The notes: generated by a model from the letters alone, not told the origin. Counted from the stretch's first letter, positions 1 to 6,734 are shown. The stretch is DNA of 7,691 nt from Smithella sp. UBA2180 (GCA_002327415.1 DCVU01000085.1:1-7691), one strand, 5' to 3'. Numbers and translations are program-made.

Positions 1-789
1 TCCATAGGACAGCAAAAGTAGAATAAAAGCGGCGCCGGAAATTACGGCCATCCGGTAACCCTTCCAGCCGATGGCCAAACGCTGATGCAGAAGAAATCCG
101 TAAATAATCCAGCCGGCAAAAGTCCAGATTACTTTCGGATCGGTCAGCCAGCCGGCTTGCCAGTTCAATTGCGCGAAAACCGCTCCGGCAATAATCCCTA
201 TGCTTAAAATAGGAAATCCCCACAAAAGGCAGATATGATTAATCCGGTCCAGATCGTTCAATGACGGCAACAACCTGCTCATCTTGCTTAATTTTTTATA
301 TTTCAGCATTCTGTTTTGCATGATGAACATTAATCCGGCGCAGGACGCGATGATAAATAATGCTTCGCCCATGATTACGGAAAACAAATGTACGGCAGTC
401 AGCCAGTTTTGCAGATTCTGAGGAAGAAGCGATTTATCTGTGGCCTCACCGGCGGCGGCAATCATAAAAAGCAGGATAAAAGGAGAAATGAAAGCTCCCA
501 GCACTCTGGTTTTGGTTTTGAATTGCAGGGCAAGATAAACCGCGCACACCGACCACGCACAAAGGGAGAGAAAATCACGGGAGCCGGGATTAATCAGCGT
601 GGATGTATTTATAAACGCGAATATTAAATTAACCGTCAGAAAACAGAGGGCGGCAGCCAGAACCCAGGTGGAAATTTTAGCAAGCCGAACTTTTTTAACA
701 AGGAGCGAAGACAGATAACCAACCGTGCTTATGGCGCAGAAAAGGAGAGCAATCTTAAACGCAATCAATTGTAAGTTAATTAAGCTCAA
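1..789 (-). CDS. CcsA/HemX-like cytochrome c assembly membrane protein (3' part off the left edge)
   Basis: This is an integral membrane protein of the CcsA/CcmC/HemX heme-handling superfamily, which takes part in cytochrome c maturation or heme-biosynthesis support. The 263 visible residues contain about seven or eight hydrophobic segments. Near the visible C-terminus is a WLTDPKVIWT segment (about 214-223), the family's 'DPK..W' signature, then LHQR with His235. His134 in AVHLFSVIMGEALF is a second likely conserved histidine. The full tryptophan-rich WWD motif of true CcsA is not evident, so a HemX-type role is as likely as cytochrome c synthase. I chose the TTG start at 789 because GGAGG lies 9 nt upstream (799-803). 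A TTG at 768 is in frame but has no good ribosome binding site. The gene overlaps the upstream siroheme synthase by 14 bp in another frame, implying translational coupling. In related bacteria hemA often follows, but that would lie outside the window. Family assignment is confident; the exact role is not. Confidence 0.86.
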   Translation of the reverse strand, partial: MSLINLQLIAFKIALLFCAISTVGYLSSLLVKKVRLAKISTWVLAAALCFLTVNLIFAFINTSTLINPGSRDFLSLCAWSVCAVYLALQFKTKTRVLGAFISPFILLFMIAAAGEATDKSLLPQNLQNWLTAVHLFSVIMGEALFIIASCAGLMFIMQNRMLKYKKLSKMSRLLPSLNDLDRINHICLLWGFPILSIGIIAGAVFAQLNWQAGWLTDPKVIWTFAGWIIYGFLLHQRLAIGWKGYRMAVISGAAFILLLLSYG

Positions 790-1417
790 CTTCTACTTCC
801 TCCCCGGTAATTTTTTTTACAATCTCCCGCACTTTTTTGATCTCCTTATCTTTAATAAGATTAAGTATGCCTGCCGCCATGAGAGAATCGAACCACTCTT
901 TTCCGGCTCCGGCGTTCTTTTCCATCTTGACGCGCAACGTTCCCAGAACGTTCAGAAATATTTCATACTCGCTGCCGTAAGTTGCTTCCAGCTCTTCCCG
1001 CAGATGACGGGCCAAAGCGGGACTTTTGCCGCCGGTGCCGACAGCTATTGCCAGATCGCCTCTTTGTACCAGCGCGGGCAGAATAAAATCGCATTTTTGC
1101 GGATCGTCAACAATGTTTACGGGAATACCTTTTCCACGGGCATCGCTGGATATTCGGGCGTTGGTTTTTTCATCATCAGTCGCCCCGACAATCAGGGCGG
1201 CTTTATCAATCAAATCGCCTGAATATTCGGCGGTAATGTGAAAAATCAAATTTTTATCCTTGAGTGCGGCAAGTTCAGGCGTTAGCTTGGGGCTGATGAC
1301 CACAACTTTCGCGCCGCAATCCAGAAGTCTTTCGGCTTTTCTGGCGGCAACTTCACCGCCGCCGACGACCACGCACTTTTTATCCTTAATGTCCAGGAAA
1401 ACCGGATAATATTTCAA
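776..1417 (-). CDS. Precorrin-2 dehydrogenase / sirohydrochlorin ferrochelatase (siroheme synthase, Met8p/CysG N-terminal type)
   Basis: This 213-residue cytosolic protein matches the stand-alone siroheme synthase (Met8p-like, CysG N-terminal half). The family oxidises precorrin-2 to sirohydrochlorin with NAD+ and inserts Fe2+ to give siroheme. An N-terminal Rossmann fold shows VVVGGGEVAARKAERLL (GGG at 19-21). The core motif NIVDDPQKCDF (101-111) places Asp104 where the catalytic aspartate of CysG is expected. GTGGKSPALARHLRE (127-141) is the conserved segment after it. The C-terminal part is helical and charged (EEVEVELN). No uroporphyrinogen methyltransferase domain is fused, so SUMT must be encoded elsewhere. 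The start is TTG: AGGAAGG lies 6 nt upstream (1424-1430), and the nearest upstream ATG meets a stop within six codons. The gene is followed by an overlapping ccsA/hemX-like gene, so tetrapyrrole supply is the likely operon theme. Length is normal and nothing looks broken. Confidence 0.93.
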   Translation of the reverse strand: MKYYPVFLDIKDKKCVVVGGGEVAARKAERLLDCGAKVVVISPKLTPELAALKDKNLIFHITAEYSGDLIDKAALIVGATDDEKTNARISSDARGKGIPVNIVDDPQKCDFILPALVQRGDLAIAVGTGGKSPALARHLREELEATYGSEYEIFLNVLGTLRVKMEKNAGAGKEWFDSLMAAGILNLIKDKEIKKVREIVKKITGEEVEVELN

Positions 1418-1464
1418 GATTTACCTTCCTGTAATCATATATTTGCTTTACTAGGGACTAATTT

Positions 1465-1575
1465 ATGCCATTTCTAAATCAAAGATGATATCGAGGCGGC
1501 TAGGCGCAGGCGACGAGGCGTATTAACAATACGTTGAGGAAGCCCACAAAGATAGCGCTTTGATTTAAATGGCAT
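1465..1575. repeat. Intergenic inverted-repeat element (about 111 bp)
   Basis: Two arms form a long imperfect inverted repeat: 1465-1484 (atgccatttctaaatcaaag) and 1558-1575 (ctttgatttaaatggcat). They pair along 18 positions with a 2-nt bulge. The interior is rich in short GAGGCG/GGCGCAGGCGACG-like words and holds a second small perfect stem at 1519-1533 (CGTATT-aac-AATACG). No ORF covers it. The structure resembles a dispersed extragenic repeat or small non-autonomous element. Only one copy is in the window, so a repeat family is inferred, not shown. It lies in the 261-bp spacer between siroheme synthase and the diguanylate cyclase, where it could also shape mRNA ends or leaders. The rest of the spacer (1576-1678) is AT-rich without a recognisable gene. 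Confidence 0.6.
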
Positions 1576-1678
1576 ACGAAAGCTATCACGAAGGTGGGTA
1601 ATTTTCAAGAAACGTTATTTATGTTACTAATAATGGAGTAATTAATTTAAGAAAAAGAGAAACGCTTTTTTGATTCCT

Positions 1679-2833
1679 TCATTCGGAGTATTCCACGCGA
1701 TTGCGCCCACCGTTTTTTGCTCTGTATAAAGCTTCATCGGCACGTGCAATAGTTCTTTCAATATTTTCCGGCATTCGATACACTGTCAGACCTACGGAAA
1801 CCGTCACCCTGGAATCAGGCCCCAAACTCGGGAATAAACTCTTTTCCACACAATCTCGAATACGTTCCGCAAAGACTTTCGCAGCATGAAGATCCGTTTG
1901 GGTAAGCACTATCAAGAATTCCTCACCGCCATAACGTCCGCAAAAGTCTGTTTTACGTAAAATGCTGCGGATAACGGCAGCAAATGTTTTCAATACATAG
2001 TCGCCTGTCTGATGTCCGTACGTATCGTTGATATTTTTAAATTTATCTATATCTATCATGGCCAGAGAAAAAACAGACCCGTTGCGCACTGAACGACTAC
2101 TCTCGGTTTCAATGAGGTCCATTAGATGGGTACGATTGAAGAAACCTGTCAGGTCATCGTGAATTGCCATTTCCCTGATAACTGTTAAGGACGATTGAAG
2201 CTTTCTCCGGCTGACGCTTAACTCCCGGCGGAGAGAACTGATATTCCCTCCTATGAAAGAAACAGAAACCAGGACAACGGCCAGCCCGAACCATTGAAAA
2301 AGCTCTATTTTAAGATTGATGTTTTGCTGATGAAACATCTTCAGCAGACCGATGTCGATTCCGTAAGTCAGCAGAGCAAAACCGCTGATAAATAAGAACT
2401 GGCTGGTATAGAGACGAAAAATACCGAACAGAAGTATAAGAATATACATTGAGAATATAAGACCCCGCACTTCATAGGCATGATATATTGCATACATAAC
2501 AACAAGGATGGCGGCGCACATCTGAATTGTAGTAAGACTGGGATCCGACATACGCAGATTAAGACTGGTGCGAAAGACTATATATAAAATGACATTGATT
2601 GTCAGAAGAATAATGCCCAACCCATAGAGTGCCTGCAGGTTCACGATACCTGCCAAATAGGCAAAATAAAAAATTGAAATATTAAGTGCATAGATGACGA
2701 AGGTCACAAAAAAGCGACGGAGGCGAAGAGCCTGTTTGGGATCATCCCTGGGAATTATAGAAAAATTGAAGGCCATTTTAGAAAAATTTTTTTTGATTCC
2801 GTTGGTATTCAAAGACAGGCTTTTTTGAACCAT
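1679..2833 (-). CDS. Membrane-anchored diguanylate cyclase (GGDEF domain)
   Basis: This 384-residue protein should make the second messenger c-di-GMP from two GTP at the inner face of the cytoplasmic membrane. Roughly six hydrophobic segments (about 41-63, 68-88, 103-120, 124-142, 146-166, 181-197) form an unrecognised N-terminal membrane sensor region. A charged helical linker (198-222) follows, then a complete GGDEF domain (about 223-384). DDLTGFFNR (226-234) and DIDKFKNINDTYGH (261-274) are the standard GTP/metal-binding segments. The active-site loop is GGEEF (302-306), a catalytically competent variant. RKTD (293-296), five residues before it, fits the RxxD allosteric inhibitory I-site, so product feedback is likely. 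There is no EAL or HD-GYP domain. The start at the first ATG has only a weak AAAGAA ribosome binding site; Met20 is an alternative with none. It is 99 bp downstream of the phosphofructokinase and probably transcribed from its own promoter. The signal sensed cannot be read from the sequence. Confidence 0.94.
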   Translation of the reverse strand: MVQKSLSLNTNGIKKNFSKMAFNFSIIPRDDPKQALRLRRFFVTFVIYALNISIFYFAYLAGIVNLQALYGLGIILLTINVILYIVFRTSLNLRMSDPSLTTIQMCAAILVVMYAIYHAYEVRGLIFSMYILILLFGIFRLYTSQFLFISGFALLTYGIDIGLLKMFHQQNINLKIELFQWFGLAVVLVSVSFIGGNISSLRRELSVSRRKLQSSLTVIREMAIHDDLTGFFNRTHLMDLIETESSRSVRNGSVFSLAMIDIDKFKNINDTYGHQTGDYVLKTFAAVIRSILRKTDFCGRYGGEEFLIVLTQTDLHAAKVFAERIRDCVEKSLFPSLGPDSRVTVSVGLTVYRMPENIERTIARADEALYRAKNGGRNRVEYSE

Positions 2834-2869
2834 AATTTCTTTGATAAAGATTTATTTTTTATGATTTGA

Positions 2870-2898
2870 CTTAAAACATAAAAATCATTGTATGTCAA
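2870..2898 (-). promoter_or_regulatory. Candidate sigma-70 promoter for the diguanylate cyclase gene
   Basis: On the minus strand a perfect TTGACA -35 (2893-2898) is separated by 17 bp from TTTAAG (2870-2875) as a weak -10. It lies 37 bp upstream of the ATG at 2833, in the 99-bp gap after the phosphofructokinase stop. It suggests the cyclase is not solely dependent on the upstream gene. The match is by consensus only. Confidence 0.45.
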
Positions 2899-2932
2899 TC
2901 AAGAGCGTGAATCCAAAAGAAAACCTTGGGTC

Positions 2933-4039
2933 TCATAAAAGTATGGTTCTCCTTCCATTATATCTTTCGGTATCGTAATATTTTTTCACGTCAACTAATT
3001 GCAATTTATTGATAATCCCTTCCAGAGGCGCAGTGGCAATTTCACCTTGCTGCAAACTTACCATACGCCCAAAATCTCCTCTGACAATCATATCAACTGC
3101 GGCAATACCAAACCACCTGGCCATCAGACGATCATGAGCCGAAGGTGTTCCGCCCCGTTGGAGGTGGCTCAAAATTATATGACGTGATTCCAATCCTGTT
3201 TTCTTCTGAATTTCATTCGCAATATAAGCGGCTATTCCGCCCATTGATACATGTCCAAAATCATCAACACTACTGTCTTTTATAAACTCCTGCTGTCCAA
3301 GAGGCTTAGCCCCCTCGGCAGTTACAATGATGGAATATTTAATTTCCCGGCCTTGCCGTTCTCGCAAGAGCTCGCATACTTTATCTATATCGAAGGGATG
3401 TTCCGGTATCAGAATAACATAAGCTCCGCTGCTTTCGCCGCCACGCAGAGCAAGCCAGCCCGCATTGCGTCCCATTGTCTCCACAACAAAAATTCGACTG
3501 TGAGAACCGGCAGTTGTTCTTAAGCGGTCGATTTCCTCCATAATAATATTAACTGCTGTGTCAAAGCCCAGAGAATATTCTGTGTCTGCAAGATCCATGT
3601 CTATCGTTTTGGGTATTCCTACCGTCTTTATACCCATTTTATTCAATCTATAAGCAACGCCCAGAGTATCTTCTCCGCCGATAGCAACGATGGCATCAAT
3701 GCCCAGTTTCCTGATATTTTGAATTAACTTTTCCGAGCGGTCATTTTTCGGATTAAAGGGATTTGTCCGCGATGTTCCCAGATTCGTTCCACCATAGCGA
3801 TCCCAGGTCCGGACAATTTCTTCGTCCAGAGATTTGATATACTTCGCACAGCTTTTCTGATCATCCGGATCAACTTCTATTATGCCTTTCCAGCCTTCAG
3901 TAATACCGACAACTTCAAAGGATATGGATCGTTTCGCCATCATTCTGGGATCAAGCGCACTTTTTGTGACCCATTTAATTGCTCCGTTTAACCCGGGGCA
4001 ATCTCCTCCGCCTGTTAGCACCGCTATTTTTATTTTCAT
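2933..4039 (-). CDS. 6-phosphofructokinase, group III, probably pyrophosphate-dependent
   Basis: This 368-residue cytosolic enzyme belongs to the PfkA superfamily and phosphorylates fructose 6-phosphate to fructose 1,6-bisphosphate. GGGDCPGLN (10-18) is the N-terminal phosphate-donor loop. GGEDT (121-125) carries Asp at the position that is Gly in ATP enzymes (GGDGS/GGEGT), and PKTIDMD (143-149) has Lys where ATP enzymes have Gly. The Asp-plus-Lys pair is the established signature of PPi-dependent enzymes, which work reversibly in glycolysis and gluconeogenesis. MGRNAGW (189-195) and HLQRGGTPSAHDR (292-304) are the sugar-phosphate and C-terminal motifs typical of group III. Met148 replaces the usual Asn in TIDND, while both flanking Asp are kept. 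The ATG start has GGAG 11 nt upstream (4051-4054). It is divergent from prmA across a 169-bp promoter region. ATP use cannot be excluded, but the residues argue for PPi. Confidence 0.92.
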   Translation of the reverse strand: MKIKIAVLTGGGDCPGLNGAIKWVTKSALDPRMMAKRSISFEVVGITEGWKGIIEVDPDDQKSCAKYIKSLDEEIVRTWDRYGGTNLGTSRTNPFNPKNDRSEKLIQNIRKLGIDAIVAIGGEDTLGVAYRLNKMGIKTVGIPKTIDMDLADTEYSLGFDTAVNIIMEEIDRLRTTAGSHSRIFVVETMGRNAGWLALRGGESSGAYVILIPEHPFDIDKVCELLRERQGREIKYSIIVTAEGAKPLGQQEFIKDSSVDDFGHVSMGGIAAYIANEIQKKTGLESRHIILSHLQRGGTPSAHDRLMARWFGIAAVDMIVRGDFGRMVSLQQGEIATAPLEGIINKLQLVDVKKYYDTERYNGRRTILL

Positions 4040-4068
4040 ATTTGTTTATTCTCCAATTGTCTCGTATC

Positions 4069-4097
4069 AATACAAGAAAAACACTCTTATGTGTCAA
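4069..4097 (-). promoter_or_regulatory. Candidate sigma-70 promoter for the phosphofructokinase gene
   Basis: Minus-strand TTGACA (4092-4097) is followed after 17 bp by TGTATT (4069-4074), an acceptable but imperfect -10. It lies 29 bp upstream of the start codon at 4039, leaving a short leader containing GGAG. It is part of the divergent intergenic region shared with prmA. Confidence 0.45.
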
Positions 4098-4151
4098 CAA
4101 TATATTACCGCAAATCAGGTACACTTTCCATCTTTGGTTCATTAAGGTTAC

Positions 4152-4180
4152 TTGAAATATTACTAAAAAGAAGATATATC
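4152..4180 (+). promoter_or_regulatory. Candidate sigma-70 promoter for the prmA-rsmE-RDD operon
   Basis: TTGAAA (4152-4157) and TATATC (4175-4180) have the ideal 17-bp spacing and sit 28 bp upstream of the prmA ATG in AT-rich DNA. The ribosome binding site AGGA (4199-4202) follows. The three downstream genes are closely packed on the same strand and no other promoter is obvious. Confidence 0.45.
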
Positions 4181-4208
4181 TATTTTAAATATAAGAACAG
4201 GATTATTT

Positions 4209-5144
4209 ATGACAGAAAAAGAAGCGGAAAAATGGGTAAAAATTGAAATATCGGCCCCCGCGGAGCTCATGGACGCACTGGGAAATTTTCTCACCGAAAC
4301 CGGCGCGCAGGGCGTATTTCAGGAATCATTAGCGCCTCAGCATATTGCCGAAGATTTTCCGGAGCCGTCAATTGAAGGAACACTCAAAGTCTATTTCCCA
4401 CAGGATAACCGCAGCGAAAAACGAATTGTTGCTTTGCAAAAATATATAGGAAGTCTCTCTGAAATATTCCCCGACTTTGAAAAACCATCTTTTACAACCG
4501 AAACCATATGTGACCCTGACTGGGGAGAGCAATGGAAAAAATACTTTATGCCCATAAGGGTAAGCAACAACATCATCGTTAAACCGACGTGGGAAAGATA
4601 TACTCCTTCCAGCCGTGATATTGTGATTGAAATTGATCCCGGAATGGCTTTTGGCACCGGTCAGCACGCCTCCACCAGAATGTGCATCGAAGCAATCGAA
4701 GATATCATTATGAACGACCGCTCCATCAAAGAATGGAAAGTTCTGGACGTTGGTTGCGGGACAGGAATCCTGGGCATTACCGCTGCTAAAATGGGTGCAC
4801 AGGATGTTATCTGTGTGGATACTGATAAAAAGGCTGTTGAAATTGCCGCTGAAAATGCGGCCATTAATAATGTAAAATCTTCCTTACGTATTCTCAATAA
4901 AAATATCGCTGCCATTGACAAACCGCGCAATTTAATCATTGCCAATCTTACTGCAAAATTGCTTTTAACCATCCGCCCGCATCTGATTCAATTGCTTTTG
5001 CCGGAAGGATACATGATTATTTCAGGCATAATTGAACTAGACGCCAAAAACATCGAGGAGCAATTTTCTGCCGCTCCTCTAACCATCCATAGAGTGATAA
5101 CGGAAAAAGAATGGGTCTGTTACGTGCTCAGAAAAAATCCGTAA
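4209..5144 (+). CDS. prmA: Ribosomal protein L11 methyltransferase PrmA
   Basis: This 311-residue SAM-dependent methyltransferase of the PrmA family methylates ribosomal protein L11 on the N-terminal alpha-amino group and lysines, in the cytoplasm. The N-terminal part (about 8-100) is the L11-recognition domain (WVKIEISAPAEL). The segment DPDWGEQWKKYFMPIRV (102-118) and DPGMAFGTGQHASTRMC (143-159) are diagnostic of PrmA. SAM motif I is VLDVGCGTGILGI (178-190), an acidic VDTD (203-206) ends the second strand, and the NLTAK segment (246-250) is the substrate-side motif. Length matches the usual 290-315. The ATG start has AGGA 6 nt upstream and a promoter-like -35/-10 pair just before it. rsmE follows after 50 bp. 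The prmA-rsmE pairing is widespread in bacteria, which supports both assignments. No anomalies are visible. Confidence 0.96.
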   Translation: MTEKEAEKWVKIEISAPAELMDALGNFLTETGAQGVFQESLAPQHIAEDFPEPSIEGTLKVYFPQDNRSEKRIVALQKYIGSLSEIFPDFEKPSFTTETICDPDWGEQWKKYFMPIRVSNNIIVKPTWERYTPSSRDIVIEIDPGMAFGTGQHASTRMCIEAIEDIIMNDRSIKEWKVLDVGCGTGILGITAAKMGAQDVICVDTDKKAVEIAAENAAINNVKSSLRILNKNIAAIDKPRNLIIANLTAKLLLTIRPHLIQLLLPEGYMIISGIIELDAKNIEEQFSAAPLTIHRVITEKEWVCYVLRKNP

Positions 5145-5194
5145 ACATTCAGTCCTGTCTGAATCTAAAACAAGACATTTAAGGATATCAAAAA

Positions 5195-5968
5195 TTGACC
5201 ATTCCCCGAATATACAGCCCGGAGCCTCTGGAAAATAAAAAAACCTGCGAACTGGGACCGGACAATTTAAAATATTTAAGACAAGTAATGCGCCTTAAAC
5301 AAGGTGATAAGGTTAATATTTTTGATGGTTTTGGCCGTGAGTTTGAAGCCGCAATCAAAGGCTTTTCCACAAAAACCGTTTTTATAGAATTAGAGAAAAT
5401 AATTCCAACGGCAATTAAAGAAATCTGCATAACGCTGGCTCAAGCAATTCCCAAAGCCGGCAAGATGGATACTATTGTGAAAAGCGCCTCTGAATTGGGA
5501 GTGGATGTAATTATTCCTTTTGATGCCGTACGGTCAGTTGGCCGGATTTCCGGTGAAAAAAGTCCTTTAAAAGTAGCTCGCTGGCAAAAAATAGCCGGGG
5601 AAGCAGCACGATCAAGCCACAGCAGTTATCTAACAAAAGTCTCGAAAGTTTCATCTTTTACTGATATGTTAGTTGCGGCCTCAAGTGATGCCTTGAGATT
5701 AATATTCTGGGAAGAAGAATCACAAAAAACCATTAAAGATATATTAACCGATAAAGCTCTTGCTGACTCAAAAAACTTTTTTATTGTCATTGGGCCGGAA
5801 GGTGGTTTTTCCAAAGACGAAGTAACCATGGCCAAAGAAGAAGGCTTTATTTCAGTTAGCCTGGGCAAGCAAATTTTAAAAGTGGAAACGGCAGCAGCGG
5901 CAATAATATCCATAATCCAATATGAAAAAGGAATTTTCAGCAATAGATCACCAGAGGTAAAAAAATGA
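5195..5968 (+). CDS. rsmE: 16S rRNA (uracil1498-N3)-methyltransferase RsmE
   Basis: This 257-residue member of the SPOUT/RsmE family methylates N3 of U1498 in 16S rRNA in assembled 30S subunits, using SAM. The N-terminal PUA-like region includes LGPDNLKYLRQVMRLKQGD (20-38), the typical 'H.L.VLR' segment. The catalytic trefoil-knot part shows KSASELGVDVIIP (96-108), VIGPEGGFSKDE (198-209) and LGKQILKVETAAA (223-235). Two motif variations stand out. The usual LG..ILR.ETA has Lys228 for Arg. The region normally reading EA..QSGR is EAARSSHSS (136-144). The start is TTG with AAGGA 9 nt upstream (5181-5185), and an in-frame TAA at 5180 rules out a longer form. A 6-bp stem (5147-5152/5159-5164) lies in the gap after prmA. 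The stop overlaps the next ATG by 4 bp (ATGA), indicating coupling. Family assignment is secure; altered activity is only a possibility. Confidence 0.94.
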   Translation: MTIPRIYSPEPLENKKTCELGPDNLKYLRQVMRLKQGDKVNIFDGFGREFEAAIKGFSTKTVFIELEKIIPTAIKEICITLAQAIPKAGKMDTIVKSASELGVDVIIPFDAVRSVGRISGEKSPLKVARWQKIAGEAARSSHSSYLTKVSKVSSFTDMLVAASSDALRLIFWEEESQKTIKDILTDKALADSKNFFIVIGPEGGFSKDEVTMAKEEGFISVSLGKQILKVETAAAAIISIIQYEKGIFSNRSPEVKK

Positions 5969-6552
5969 CCGTTTACAAATTCGCCGGTTTCTGGCGCCGT
6001 CTGATAGCTTTTATAATTGACAACACGATTATCACTATCATTTTTTCTGTTTTGTGTATGATCGCCGCGATGGCATTTATCTTTGGCGCTATTTCCGGAA
6101 ATAGTGACGCCTGGATTACTGACTTAATTGATCATGCATATTCTTTTTCAATGATGATAAGTCTATTTTATTTTTTTATAATAATTGCCTATTTTACCTA
6201 TTTTCATGGCACCACAGGACGTACGCCGGGTAAAATGTTTCTTGGTTTGCAGGTAGTTTCTGTTGATGGAACGCCGATTTCTTTCGGGATCGCTTTTTTA
6301 AGGGCGGCAGGTTATTTTGTTTCGGCTATATATTTTCTTGGTTTTATCTGGGCGGCCTTTGACAAAAAAAAACAGAGCTGGCACGATAAAATAGCCGGAA
6401 CGGTAGTTATTATCAGAGAACAGCAAAATGATACTGCAGGTATATCAATTTCCGAGAATACCCCTATTTTACCAACTAAGAAATATCACGAGGAAAGGGA
6501 AGAAAACACAATAATCCAATCAGATAAAAAACCGGAAAGTAATAATAGTTAG
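5965..6552 (+). CDS. RDD family integral membrane protein
   Basis: This 195-residue inner-membrane protein belongs to the RDD family, whose biochemical role is mostly unknown (some members are linked to ion or small-molecule transport). The signature parts are present: FAGFWRRLIAFIIDN (6-20) with the conserved Arg and Asp at the edge of TM1, GRTPGKMFLGLQVVSVDG (85-102) with PISFGIAFLRAA after it, and FDKKKQSWHDKIAGTVVI (132-149) as the closing motif. Hydrophobic segments lie at about 21-43, 60-80 and 112-131. After residue 150 comes a polar tail of about 45 residues, rich in Glu, Lys and Asn, not part of the domain and probably disordered in the cytoplasm. The ATG overlaps the rsmE stop by 4 bp and has AGAGG 7 nt upstream (5953-5957), so it is the last gene of the prmA operon. 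A functional tie to rRNA or L11 methylation is not implied by the sequence. Confidence 0.9.
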   Translation: MTVYKFAGFWRRLIAFIIDNTIITIIFSVLCMIAAMAFIFGAISGNSDAWITDLIDHAYSFSMMISLFYFFIIIAYFTYFHGTTGRTPGKMFLGLQVVSVDGTPISFGIAFLRAAGYFVSAIYFLGFIWAAFDKKKQSWHDKIAGTVVIIREQQNDTAGISISENTPILPTKKYHEEREENTIIQSDKKPESNNS

Positions 6553-6588
6553 AAGAGGGAATGCGGAATCAAGTTGCCAAAAAACACC

Positions 6589-6615
6589 TTGACAAAAGAA
6601 ACCTTATTCTATAGA
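6589..6615 (+). promoter_or_regulatory. Candidate promoter for tRNA-Phe
   Basis: A perfect TTGACA -35 (6589-6594) is followed by TATAGA (6610-6615) with a short 15-bp spacer; TAGACG at 17 bp is a poorer alternative. It ends 36 bp before the tRNA, so the transcript would have a short leader containing the palindrome at 6633-6649. It lies just after the RDD gene, for which no separate terminator is evident. Confidence 0.45.
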
Positions 6616-6632
6616 CGATTGCCTTGTTTTAT

Positions 6633-6649
6633 CTGATTAAATTAATCAG
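6633..6649. repeat. Perfect 8-bp palindrome in the tRNA-Phe leader
   Basis: CTGATTAA-a-TTAATCAG is an exact inverted repeat with a 1-nt centre, ending 2 nt before the first base of the tRNA. As RNA it could form a 5-6 bp stem with a 5-7 nt loop adjoining the RNase P cleavage site. As DNA it could be an operator, since it lies downstream of the -10 element. Its function is unknown. Confidence 0.6.
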
Positions 6650-6651
6650 GT

Positions 6652-6727
6652 GGGTCGGTAGCTCAGTCGGTAGAGCATCGGACTGAAAATCCGAGTGTCG
6701 ACAGTTCAATTCTGTCCTGACCCACCA
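6652..6727 (+). tRNA. tRNA-Phe (anticodon GAA)
   Basis: This 76-nt gene folds into a full cloverleaf. The acceptor stem is GGGTCGG with CTGACCC (one G-U pair). The D arm is GCTC/GAGC with loop AGTCGGTA. The anticodon stem TCGGA/TCCGA encloses the loop CTGAAAA, giving anticodon GAA (Phe). The variable loop is GTGTC, and the T arm is GACAG/CTGTC with loop TTCAATT. The discriminator A and CCA tail are encoded (6724-6727). It is followed 10 bp later by a strong terminator. Its 3' end faces a decayed integrase gene, so it is a likely past attachment site. Confidence 0.97.
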
Positions 6728-6734
6728 TTTAACA

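Noticed and set aside
388..627. 79-residue plus-strand open frame
   Set aside because: It is antisense to the CcsA/HemX-like gene, whose hydrophobic segments and DPK motif are convincing.
725..1222. 165-residue plus-strand open frame opposite the siroheme synthase gene
   Set aside because: It is antisense to a well-supported gene, has no ribosome binding site or recognisable domain, and reads as a shadow of the real coding strand.
1418..1464. Promoter for the siroheme synthase gene (TTAGTC/TATGAT on the minus strand)
   Set aside because: The -10-like element would put the transcription start within the ribosome binding site, and the -35 is poor.
1652..1670. AAAAAG...CTTTTT stem after the diguanylate cyclase stop as an intrinsic terminator
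   Set aside because: The stem is six pairs, nearly all A-T, and the T tract is part of the stem itself; too weak to call on either strand.
2834..2932. Possible c-di-GMP riboswitch upstream of the diguanylate cyclase
   Set aside because: The 99-bp gap lacks the conserved GEMM-I core and paired stems; only a promoter-like pair is visible.
2925..2936. The 12-mer CTTGGGTCTCAT occurs here at the phosphofructokinase 3' end and again at 7373-7384
   Set aside because: One or two shared 12-mers are expected by chance in a window of this length, and the flanks do not match beyond it.
5147..5164. ATTCAG-tcctgt-CTGAAT hairpin between prmA and rsmE as a terminator or attenuator
   Set aside because: A six-pair stem without a T tract inside a 50-bp operon gap is too weak to assign a role.
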